The notes below the pieces were generated by a model that had not been told where the DNA came from, searched no databases, and saw nothing but the letters and a program-made list of their open reading frames with translations. Below are positions 22,094-34,400 of a stretch of DNA of 64,000 nucleotides, one piece after another (position 1 is the first letter of the stretch; each line of letters begins with the position of its first letter). Source of the stretch: Tridacna crocea (Eukaryota > Mollusca > Bivalvia > Cardiida > Cardiidae); NCBI GenBank assembly GCA_943736015.1, contig OX031065.1, forward strand, positions 3,293,501 through 3,357,500, read 5' to 3'. Both the position numbers and the translations under genes were made by a program.

Positions 22094-22323
22094 CTAACTC
22101 TTTACCAGACGACAAAATTTTAGACGTCCAAATCGAAAGCATTTGTAGACGTTAATTTCAATGTGGCTCAAAAGGTACAATTTTTTTTTTTTAATAGGTT
22201 AGAAAACATTGTGGGAAAAGGAGAAAATGCTGGTTACCAGCATTTTCTCCTTTTCCTACAATGTTTTCAAAAGGCTTCTTTTCCAGGAGCGTTACAAGTC
22301 AGCATTGTGTGGTAAAGGATTAA
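22094..22323. mobile_element. TTAA hairpin MITE (A)
   Basis: Core GCTGGTTACCAGC; CTAA left, TTAA right. Confidence 0.88.
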
Positions 22324-22345
22324 AGGTTTCACCCGAGCTATAATC

Positions 22346-22351
22346 TTTATT
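22346..22351 (-). promoter_or_regulatory. Probable MROH1 polyadenylation signal
   Basis: AATAAA on the minus strand, 57 nt after the stop codon. It is the first canonical hexamer downstream and just precedes a MITE (22094..22323). Confidence 0.55.
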
Positions 22352-22408
22352 TCTTGAGACAAAACAACTAAATTTCATTTCTGTGTCAATGAAAATGCAG
22401 AAAACTGT

Positions 22409-22491
22409 CTAATATTCATCCAGAAGACTGATGGCCTCGGCAGCAGTAGATCGGACTGTGGGCGAGGGATCTTTTAACAGTAGAATTAAAG
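22409..22491 (-). CDS. MROH1: MROH1 terminal exon
   Basis: Acceptor attttcag; 83 nt from phase 1 to TAG. (A)LILLLKDPSPTVRSTAAEA ending SLLDEY matches the human C-terminus LLKDPAPEVRTRAAEALGRL. Confidence 0.95.
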
Positions 22492-25400
22492 CTGAAAATA
22501 GACATGTATTGAGGTTGTAAACTTGAAATGATTGTCAGCAATATGCATCACAATACCAATTAATCATTAACTCCTTACAAAATGACAAAAAAAATTTAGA
22601 CTGGGCGTAACTCTTTACCAAACGACAAATTTATAGACTGGACCAAATTGAAAGCATTTGCGCATTTGCAGACGACAAAATAAATGTGACTGCGAGGTCG
22701 AAATTTGATTTGGGAAGGGTAGAAAACATTGTGGGAAAAGGAGAAAATGCTGGTTACCAGCATTTTCTTCTTTTCCCACAATGTTTTCAAAAGGCTTCTA
22801 CCCAAGGGTCGTCAAAGGTCGTGATTGTGTAGTAAAAGGTTAACCATTAACTCTTTACAAAATGTCAAAAAAAAATTAGACAGGGCTCAATTGAAAGCTT
22901 TTGCAGACAACACATTATATGTAGCTTAAAGGATGGTAACTGCCAGTGAAAGCAAAGAAAACCTTTTGGAAAAAGGAGATAATGCACCACTCGTGAAAAT
23001 ATTACCAATGATGTTCACTCGAAATAAATTTTGATCTTTAAATGGGAAAAAAAAAAACATCCTCTATGTCCTACCTGAGCACACATGTTCTTTTGAAATG
23101 ACACTCTGTCTTTCTACTGGAAGATTTCCAAGTAAAAACCCTGAAATCATAAAAAAAAATTCACACAAATCCACACTCACAAACTATACACTTTGGCTTT
23201 GAAAAATTTATGAGTTGAACAATAATTAGAGGTACATGTATATCATAATGAAAACTTATCATTTAGTGCCGTTTCAAAGAAAATACAATATCATTCCATA
23301 TTATCTGACCTGAATATAAACACCAAATTCCCATTTCAAATACAACTCAATTCAATGAACTTTGTCTTTGTAGTCATCTTTTTAAAGCAACAACCTGTAT
23401 TAAAGCAAGCATGTACTAAACTCCCAGTGAGGGCAAATATGTCGACTTGTACCTGTTCTACGCAAGCACCTGTCAAGTAAGTATCATTTTGAAAATTGGA
23501 TCAGGTGCTAGCTGCTCACTTTCTCTACTAGACCAAAACTCAAGACTGATCTACATTGATAGCATTTGTAAATAAGGTTCAAATGAGGAGTAAACCCTAG
23601 GCAGAGTTAACCCTTTACCACACAATCCCGACTTTTAATGCCTTAGTGAAAGAAGCCTATTGAAAACATTATGGGAAAAGGAGAAAATGCTGGTAACCAG
23701 CATTTTCTTCTTCTCCCATAATTTTTTCTTTTCTTTCTAAAACAAATTTTGATTCTTTAGTCACATTCATATTGTCGTCTGCAAATGCATTTGACTTGGA
23801 CGTTACTGTCATTTGGTAATGAGTTAACTCTTTACCGCATAACAAACATGTCAAGTTGCCCAATTTAAACCCATTATAATAGACATCAATTTAGACAAGG
23901 CTCTCATGATGGAGTATTGCTTTCATTGGGTTACAAGCATTTTTTCCTTTACCCACAATGATTTTTAAAACACCTTCTCCTCAAAGTCATTGAAACTGGG
24001 GATTGTTTGGCACAGACGTAATACAGGTCCAGCCATAACTTAATACATATTAGAGTAGCCCCTACCTGTAAATAAGGCCGCATTGCTCTTTATCTCTGAC
24101 CACATGCTTTTGAAGAAAGATACACACCCCATCACATAGAAGTTCACTTTCTCTGAAAAATCTTGTATCTGTAATTATCAAACCTCAATTAGTGCCTTGG
24201 TCATAAAAATTATAGTCTACCTTTGTTTTGAAACACATTATGATAAATATAAAACTTTCAATGCCAATATGCGTAAGAATTTTGAAAACACTGGAACAAG
24301 GCATAACTGCCTGTGGCAGTCATGGTTGATTGATTGATTGATTAGAATTTAACTCTGTTTTAACAACTTGGGTCTAATCACGGGAGGTGAAACACCTATG
24401 CAAGTGTTTCCTGGCTTTCTCACCCCAGTATTGACTCTTTCCATGTCGCCTACTACTTTTCTCACTTACATCAGAGGTGAAAGGTAAACTAGAAGGCCCT
24501 GAAGGGCCTGAATATGCTCTACTGGCAGAGAGTTTGCTTTTAAATAAAGCATACATAGTAATTCATTACGCAAAAAGACAAAAAAAAAAAAATGACATTT
24601 TCAACTTAAAATGGCTACTTTTCCATTACTGTTTGTTGTATTTTTTAAAACTCAACAGGGTTAAAAAGCTATTGATGGGATAAAAAAGCTGAAAAATTCA
24701 AAAAATCTGATCACAAATAAATACTTTATCATGTAAACAGGCAATGAAATTGTTCATTTTGAAATGGCTACTTTTGCCTAAATGTTTGTCAGTTTTTTTT
24801 CAAAATCGATAGGGTTAAAGCTATTGATGAGATAAACAAAGTGTGCAAGTTTCATGGAAATCTGACTGAAAATGAAGACTTTATCACGTAAACAAGAAAT
24901 GAAAAGTTTTCAACTTGAAATGGCTACTTTTCCCATACTCTTTGTTGGAATTTTTTCAAAATCAATAGGGTTGAAGCTATTGATAAGATAAACAGACTCT
25001 GCAAGTTTCAATGAAATCTGACCAAAAATGAAGACTTTATCGCGTAAACAAGAAATGGAAATTCTACACATGAAATGGCTACTTTTCCCATACCGTTTGT
25101 TGGATTTTTTCCAAAATCAATAGGGTCAAAGCTATCGATGAGATAAACAAACTGTGTAAGTTTCACGAAAATCTGACCAGAAATGAAGACTTTATCGCGT
25201 AAACAAGAAAAAGACTAACGGACAGACGGACGGAGACAGACGGACGGACGACAGACGCCATGACACAAGCTCTGCTGGCTTTCATCCAGTAGAGCTAAAA
25301 ATCACTGGAAAGAAAGTTTGCCTCAAGTTGTTAATGAACTCACTACCACAAGGTCATCAGTTCGGTATGCTAACCACTGAGCTTCCTGGGTGTACACCAG

Positions 25401-28400
25401 ATTGAGAAAAACTTGCATTCACATAAAAGAATCTTCAAAATGAATAGTTTTAACAAACAAACAAGATTTTAATGACATACAATTAGTTTGGACAAGTCAT
25501 TCATAAATTCCCCATAATGAAGGTTTGCATCATCCAGCAACAATTTCTGGAACATTGTATTGATGGCTTCAGAACCCATCAAAGCACCAACTTTCCTCAG
25601 TGTGAACTTGCAAGCCTGAAATAGAGACAAACATACTACAGTGCCATACAAAGTTTTAACTATATCTCCCACCCCACTCCAGAAAATAAAATTGTGGCAG
25701 GGGGCATAAGACAGGGTGAGACAGTATAATCCATTGTATCAGGAGCCATTCTAAATGCCATTTTATTTAACTCCCTACCAAACGACACTATTTTAGGCTT
25801 GTCCAAATCCAAAGCATTTGCAGACGACAAAATACACGTGACTGAAAACTTGGAACTTGTTTTGTGAAGGGTAGGAAACATTGTGGGAAAAGGAAAAATA
25901 CAAGCCCATAATTGGTTGAGATTTTTTGACACAGGTAAGCAGATGCCTAGTCTTGGAAATTCCAAGTTAGCAAAAATATTTAGAATGGACGGTCAGTATG
26001 GATGCAGGTACAATTCTGGTAGGAAAAAACAACTATACATGTGAACTAATTCTCTACCAGTCACAGAATTTAAGACTTGAAGGCAATGGAAGACAAAAAA
26101 TTAGATGAAGCTCAAAATAGTAGAATATTGGAAGGAATGAAAAACATCTTGGGAAAGCAGCATTTTCTCTTTTTCCAGCTTTGTCTTAAAAAAGGCTTTT
26201 CTCAAGATCTGTGAAACTAGAAAAATGTTTCATATAAGTTGAGGGTTCTTTTTCGGCTATTTAACCCTTTACCACACAATCCCGACTTTTAACGACCTTG
26301 AAGAAAGAGGCTTTTGAAAACATTGTGGGAAAAGAAGAAAATGTTGTTAACCAGCATTTTCTTCTTTTCCCACAATGTTTTCCACCTTGCTGGAATCAAA
26401 TTTCAATTTTTGAGTTACCGGTACCTTCATTTTTCGTCTGCAAGTTCTTTCAATTTGGACCAGTCTAAAATTTCGTCGTTTGGTAAAGGGTTAATAAAGC
26501 ATTGCATTATACTGGTACTCATAACTCTGGTAAGAGGGGTCAACCTCATCTCTGTGATCTGTTATACCAAACAAGTTATTACAGCATAAAGGATTTATAA
26601 AATCCAGTTTGTCAAACAACTGAATCGTTCATGAGATAGAATGGTTCTTTGACATCCAGAAAATTTACTAACGGCAAAAAGTTTCGACCCATGTCAGACT
26701 GCACAGTCAGCACAAGCTGACATGGATCAGTACCTTTTGCAAATATACTAAGTCTCCTTTTTCACAATCATAAGGCATGGCTCATCTACTGTAAGCATTT
26801 CAGGGCAGGGTCCAAAAAATCCACTCGTCCGCTCATCCTTACTAGTAAAAATTTGGTAAGGGCAAGTGGATTATCCTTCTGATTTTTTGTTGAGCCTGGA
26901 CTGGTCCAAAAGATTTCAGAATTTTTACTTACCCTCCTGCCATTTTGCACTGGTTCTACAGTTAGACAAAGATGGATAATTCACTTGCCCTTGCCAAATT
27001 TTTACTAGTAAGGACAAGTGGATTTTTTGGACCCTGCATTTCCAAATAACTCTGGTGAGCCACTCACCTTTTTGACATCTACTTCGGGATCATTCAAGTG
27101 AAGTAAGAGACTGACCAAGTTACTGTGGATTTGTTCCAGGAATGGTAGCTTGGAGGGACCATCTCCAAATATAGATAAATTTCCAAATAAAATAAATGCC
27201 TGGGCTCTCACATTTGCCTTGTCCTGGCAGATAAAAAGAAAATTTGACTGAAACCAATAAGGCTCCACACATTATACGACTATTACACAAACATAAACGG
27301 GCCATACTCTAAATGGGGTAGGGTGGGGTGGGGGGGGCTTAATGCATCGCAGCGATCCATTAAACCAAGCAAGTCATCACATGATACTGGATACACGAAA
27401 CTGATTTTCGCTAAAAACTGACTAATTCATAAAGTAAAGTGGTCCTATCACATGCAGAAAATTGACCAAAAGCAAAAACTTTCGGCTCGGGTCAGCCTGC
27501 GTGGACTGTACAGGCTGACCCGAGCCAATACTTTTTGTAGGTACATCAAGCCCCTTTTTTCAGAGTATGGCTTAAATTTACACTGACAAATTACCGGTAT
27601 CTATAGAGTGACCATCCTTATACAAGTGATAGTCCCTATTTTGCACAGTTTTTGAAAATTGTGGACAGCTGGGATATAATTCGCATGTAGTGATATGAAA
27701 TTGAGCCTCCATGAAATAAGCAAGTTACTACCTTTACTCTTACTTTACCTATTGATAGTTAACCCTTTCCCAAACAATCCCTGGTTTTTACGGGTCTGGA
27801 ATAGCAGCCTTTTGAAAACATTGTGGGAAAAGGAGAAAATGCTGGTAACCAGCATTTTCTCCTTTTCCTACAATGTTTTCTACCTTATCATAGACAGAAA
27901 TCATCTTTTCAGCAAGAGATGAACTGTCATCTGCAAATGCTTTCAATTTGGTCTGGTCCAAACATTTGTCGTTTGGGAAAGGGTTAAGACCTAGTCTGAG
28001 TTTTGACCTAGTCTGGAGTTTGGAGTTTCATTTAAATAAAAATGTTTTTAACCCTTTACCCCATAAAGCATTTCTGTGGTATCTCTAATTGACCCTAGAT
28101 GACAGCAAGGATGAAGCCGTTTCTTACGTGTATATGACACCTTTTGATAGTGTAGAAAACATTGTGACAAAAGGTGAAATTGCTCGTCACGAGCAATTTC
28201 ACCTTTTGTCACAATGTTTTCCAAAGGCTCCTACAGGCAATGCGATGAAATGAGTATCTGTGGAGTAAAAGGTTAATAATGACAGATACATTGTAAAATG
28301 CCAAAGTTTTACACAGTCAGGCAGACAACAATGCAGATGACAAGAGGGCACAACTCTTTACCAAGTGACAAAATTCTAGACTGGTCCAAATTGAAAGCAT

Positions 28401-31400
28401 TTGCAGAAGACAAAATAAATGTGGCTCAAAAATTGAAAATTATTTTTGTAAGGGTAGAAAACATTGTGGGAAAGGAGAAAATGCTGGTTTCCAGCATTTT
28501 CTTCCTCTCCCATTCTGTTTTGAAAGGCTCTCTTTCTCGGGGTTGTCAAAAGTCAGGATTATGTGGTAAAGAGTTAACAATACCTGGATGTTTTCTTCGT
28601 AAACAGCAGCACCAAAAAATTACCTTTTCAAAACAGGGTCGTATTCTAAGTGAGACATTAATAAGTATTGCACGTATATGACTTTCGTCAATCTCTGTTA
28701 GTATTCGAGACAGACCACTCATGGCTTCTGTAGTGATGTCATCCTCGGGATCTTCCTTGTCATCCATTCCCGCCATCATGGCTGATAATACTGTGGTGGA
28801 GTACTTCTGGGCCTTAAGAAAGAATAATTACATTATTAAAGTTTATCCACTGAACTTTTTATCATACAACAAAAGTTTGGTCTTGTGTAGATTATAGAAA
28901 GCAATATTCGTCAAATTTCAATTGCCTGAAGGTAAAAAGTTGATTGATTTCTCCAAAAACAAATTTACAGTGGAGGAATACAGTAGAAAAGCTCTTTGTA
29001 CAAATTGTATAATTATTGATTTCACCAAAGCCAACATTGGCAATAATATTGGCATATTGTGCTGTATATACGTATCTTGGCAATGCACATTAATGCCCTC
29101 ACTAGATTGCCCTGATCATCCAAAAATAAGGCAAACAGATACTTTATCTATAGGACTCAGATCTGTTGGTGAGGATACATTACAGAACATTGCAAAGCCT
29201 AGATTTAAGACTGGATTATACTTTCTATGCAGTCTGATCTTGATCCAGACTGTTCAATAAAGGCAATTTAAATAGCAACTTTTGCTAAAAGCATTAACTG
29301 GAACATCATATCACAGGTAATGATCTAAGAGGTTATGAGTAACTGTTTACCAATTGATCTTAACCAAATGACAAAATTTTAGACTGGTTCAAATTGAAAA
29401 CAGTTGCCTACAACAAAATAAACGCAACTCAAAGATTAAAGTTTGGTTCCAGCAGGGTAGAAAACATTGTGGGAAAAGGAGAAAATGCTGGTCACCAGCA
29501 TTTTCTCCTTTTCCCACAATGTTTTCAAAAGCCTTCATAGTTGGTCATAAACTTAACTTTTACAGTACAAACACTCAGGATTAAGATAGGTCCAACATTT
29601 CATATTCTGCCTATAAATGAAGCTGTTTACCACTTTAACTCTTTACCAAATGACAAAATTTTAGACTTGTCCAAATTGAAAGCAATTGCAGACGACAAAA
29701 TTAATGTGACTCAAAAATTGAAACTCAAGTTTAGAAGAGTAGAAAACATTGTGGTAAAAGGAGAAAATGCTGGTTACCAGCAATTTCATCTTTTTCCACA
29801 ATGTTTTCAAAAGGCTTCTTTCCCTGGGTCATTAAAAGTCGGGATTGTGTGACTCATTACATCGTGAAACATATCTGATTACAACAAAAAATTCACCATC
29901 CTTCATTCAAAAACAAGCAAATGACCAGAGCACTGTTTCACTGAGGTAATTACGAACAAAATTTGTATAACTTTTACAAAACAATAGTACAGAGGCATTA
30001 ACCCATTACCACACAATCCCTACTTTTGACGCCCCTGAAAAAGAAGCCTTTAGAAAACATTGTGGGAAAAGCAGAAAATGCTGGTAACCAGCACTTTCTC
30101 CTTTTCCCACAATGTTTTCTACCCTTCACAAAACAAATTTCAAATTTTCAGTCACTTTTATTTTGTCGTCTGCAAATGCTTTCAATTTGGACAAGCCTAA
30201 AAGTTTGTCGTTTGGTAATGAGTTAATCTGCTACAAGATTCAAGATAATTGTCATGATTATTTTAGAAAGCTATTGTGATAAATCCAAGTTTACTGGAGA
30301 TTTTATGTTCTCACTTTTATCTAGATGAAATTTCCAGTAAAATCAGATTTATCACAATAATTTTCTTAACTCTTTATCAAACAACAAAATTACAGACTGG
30401 TCCAAACTGAAAGCGCTTGCAGATGATAAAATAAACATAACTCAAAAATTGAGATTTGTGTCCAGTAGGGTAGAAAACACTGTGGAAAAAGGAGAAAATG
30501 CTGGTTACCAGTATTTTCTCCTTTTTGCACAATGTTTTCAAAAGGCATCTATCTCGGAGTCGGTAAAACTAGGGATTGTTTGGTAAAGGGTTAAATAATC
30601 ATGATAGGTGTGATGTATCTTGTGAAAGATTAATGCCACTATACTAGACTTATGTAAAACTTGTGCAAATTTTGTTTGTAACTACCTTAGTATCGGTATT
30701 TTCACTGGTGGTACCAATGTAAGATCGAAAAATATTTTCACTGCTATTTCTTGATATCCCAGTGGAAAGCATGAAATAAATAGAAGATATTTGTTTTTTA
30801 GGGCGAAAGATCGAAATTTATTTCATCGAGTGGACACCATCTGTAATATTTTCACTCGTGGCTGTGCCACTCGTGAAAATATTACTGATGGTGTTCACAA
30901 GATGAAATAAATTTCGATCTTTCACCGAAAAAAACAAATATTCTATTTATTTCATGCTTTTTTTCCCTTTCTCGGAGGTGCTTTATCAAAATCCAGTACA
31001 GTTCTTTTCCCTTATTCCCCGTGGCATACCCCTCCCGCATAGCAACGTTACGTCAAGCACGACAAATTTAAGGTATATGACGTCATATTTCCCATCTTCT
31101 TGTTAGGCACGCGCAATTTACCTAGGCAACAAGAACGTGAAAATCGGTATTTTCACTGGTGGTACCAGTGTAAGATCGAAAAATATTTTCACTGCTTTTG
31201 CTTTTGCTGGTTCATTGTTGACGTATAAAACGCAGGAGTCCATATTTCTTCACCGAGTTGAATTTTCTTTATTCATACATCATTTTTTTTATTTTACCTG
31301 TTCCTTACCCATATCCATGGATGTAAAAGATAAATTTACAAAAGAAAAATTCAAAATAAACATGCACACTTTTACCTGGCATGCATTGGAATATCTTTCC

Positions 31401-34400
31401 CACTGCCTCCCACAACGAAAAAGCATGATAAAAATGAAGAAAATAAATCCAAGCACTTCATGCACATGCTTTCCAGGGTCTGATTATATGAGCAATGGAA
31501 TCAGGTGTCAATATATTATGGGTCTACAGTATTACCCTTCTTCGTCTTCTTATCTAGGCAAGATTATTTGAAAATTCATGTTTACATAGATCCTAATGTG
31601 TATGTTTTTTTTTCAATTCAAACCAAGCTTAACCCTTTCCCAAACAATCCCTGGTTTTTACAACCCTGAGATAAAAGCCTTTTGAAAACATTGTGAGAAA
31701 AGGAGAAAATGCTGGTAACCAGCATTGTCTCCTTTTCCCACAATTTTTTCTAACTTGCTGAAAACTAATTTCCATTTTTGAGTTATGTTTATTTTGTCGT
31801 CTGCAAATGTTTTCAATTTGGACCAGTGTAAAACTTAGTTGTTTGGTAAAGAGTTAACTCTGCCAGAAAATCAACCATTTTACGACCTTGAAGAAAAAGC
31901 CTTTGAAAACATTGTTGGAAAAAGGGAAAATGCAGCTAACCAGCAACTCTCCTTTTTCCATAATGTTTTCTACTCTTCCCACAAGAAATCTCAATTTCTG
32001 AGAAATGTTTGTCATAAATAAATGAGCCATGCTCTGTGAAAAGTAGGCTTAACCCTTTCCCTAACAATCCCTGGTTTTTACGACCCTGAGATAGAAGCCC
32101 TTTGAAAACATTGTGGGAAAAGGAGAAAATGCTGGTAACCAGCATTTTCTCCTTTTCCCACTATGTTTTCTACCCTGCTGGAAACAAATTTCAGTTTTTG
32201 AATTGCATTTACTTTGTCGTCTGCAAGTGTTTTCAATTTAGATCAGTCTAAAATTTTGTCATTGGGTAAAGAGTCAATGAATCTACGAAAATTATCGACT
32301 CATGTCAGCAGTCCACACAGGCTGATCTGGGCCGAAACTTTTCGCTATTGCTCAATTTTCTGTATGTCAAAGGACCAGTCTGCCTCACACTTCGGTTGGT
32401 TGTTAGACTAACTGGATTTTACAGATCTGGTCATGTGATGACTTCAATGTTATCCTGAATCACCGAGATGCATTAACCCTTTCCCAAACAGCAAATTTTG
32501 GACCAGACTAAATTGAAAGCATTTTGCAGATGACAAATTAACAGTTGCTAAAAAGATGATTTTTCTACATAATGGGGAAAAAAACATTGTGGGAAAAGGA
32601 GAAAATGCTGGTTACCAGTATTTTTTCCTTTTCCCACAATGTTTTCAAAAGGCTTCTATTCCTAACCCATAAAAACCAGGATTGTTTGGGAAAGGGTTAA
32701 GACCCCTATTGTCAAGCATAGTTTAGGGTCTAGTCTTTAATAATTCTGTTGTTTAGTAAAGAGCTAAACATTTCATCTTGGTACATTTCTATTTGGCCTG
32801 CAACACATGAAAAGTGGAATTCGGACATTTTTGAAAAAGTGGTGTGTTGGATCAGCCTGCGCAGTCTGTGCAAGGTAATCTGAAACGGCACTTTCCGTTT
32901 TTATGTAATTTTCTGTTTCAAGTAAGTCTACTGTTGGACAAAATATAATTTAGTTGTAAAGTGCCATCTCGGATAAGCCTTTGTCGACTACGCAGGCTGA
33001 TCCAAGACAACACTTTATGCAAATGTCTGAATGCCCCTTTTTGCATGTTGCAAGCAATTTTGTGCAAACAACAAATAACCAAATTAATAAGTATATACTA
33101 AATAAATAGTGAATCATGAGAAAACCATTCACTCAGTAAGTTTGTTTCGATCAAAAGATCAAAATTGATTTCATCAAGTGAAGAAATATTTTCACAACAG
33201 CCACAAAATTATTACTGATGATGTTCACGCGATGAAACAGATTTCAATCTTTCATTTAAAAAAAAAAAAATCTATTTGTTTGATGCTTCTGACCCCTTTT
33301 TTGTTGTGACTTTCATCAAAATCCAGTGAAGTTGTTTCAGTAATTCACTGTGGCGTATCCTGCTCCACATAAAAATGCATTACAATATGAAGTAAAGAGC
33401 AAGAAATGAAGGGTAAATGTGTGTATAAATCTTGTATTTCTATCTAGTTGAATGGCATATTCTGTTTACCACAATACCCTTATAATTCACCGTTATATCC
33501 CAGTGATATATCAAGAAGCATAAAATAAATACAGATTATTTTATATTACTGCAAAGAAATTTCTCTTGATCTGATTGGATAATATGCCCCAAACATATAT
33601 ATATCATAAGGGTTTTTGCTGGGAAAACCAATGTAAAAGCAGTTTCCCTTTCGGGAGCCCCATTTACCTTTGTCAGCATACTCAATTTAAAAAAAAAAAA
33701 TAGGGTAAAATTTTCTCAACAAACGTTGGAATAGTAAAACTTTGTAGTATGATTGATTTGTTGTACGGTTAGGTGGCAGGAAATTTGGAAACTTGTCGAC
33801 GACTGTGGTGAATAATGTTGCCCCGAGCCTTCTGACTCGGGTCAACATGATTCAACATAGCCATTAAAGGCTCGGTGCGACATGATTTACAATAGCCGTG
33901 AAAGGCTCTGGGTGCCATGATTCACCACAACCGTGAAAGGTTTGGGGCGACACGATTCACCACAGCTGTGAAAGGCTTGGGGCAACATGATTCACCACCG
34001 CCTTTAACAAGTTTCCAAGTCCCCTGCCACCTGACCATACAACTAATAGTTTTGTAGTGACTTTTTATACGCCTGTCCAAGATGGGACGTATTATGGGAT
34101 CACCCGTGGCAGGCGGGCAGCGTCCAGTTCTTTGTCCGGAGCATATCTCCAAACTATACTAGCTAGGGTTATGAAATTTCATGGGTGGATAGATTTTATC
34201 AAGGGGGAGTGCAGTGCACAGGAATCATAACTCTTGCTTGCTTAGTTTTTAATTTATTGCCATTTGTTGTTTTTCATACTTGAATTTTGTCCGGAGCATA
34301 TCTCCAAAACTATACTAGCTAGGGTTATGAAATTTCATCGGTGGATAGATCTCATCAAGGGGGAGTGCAGTGCACAGGAATCATAACTCTTGCTCGCTTA

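Larger units (their letters stand above)
29861..30695. repeat. Large inverted repeat containing two MITEs
   Basis: GTAATTACGAACAAAATTTG (near 29945) is inverted near 30660 (CAAATTTTGTTTGTAACTAC), and AGAGGCATTA is inverted as TTAATGCC. A second inverted pair (30270-30300 and 30335-30360) lies in the centre. MITEs 29998 and 30366 sit inside. Confidence 0.65.
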
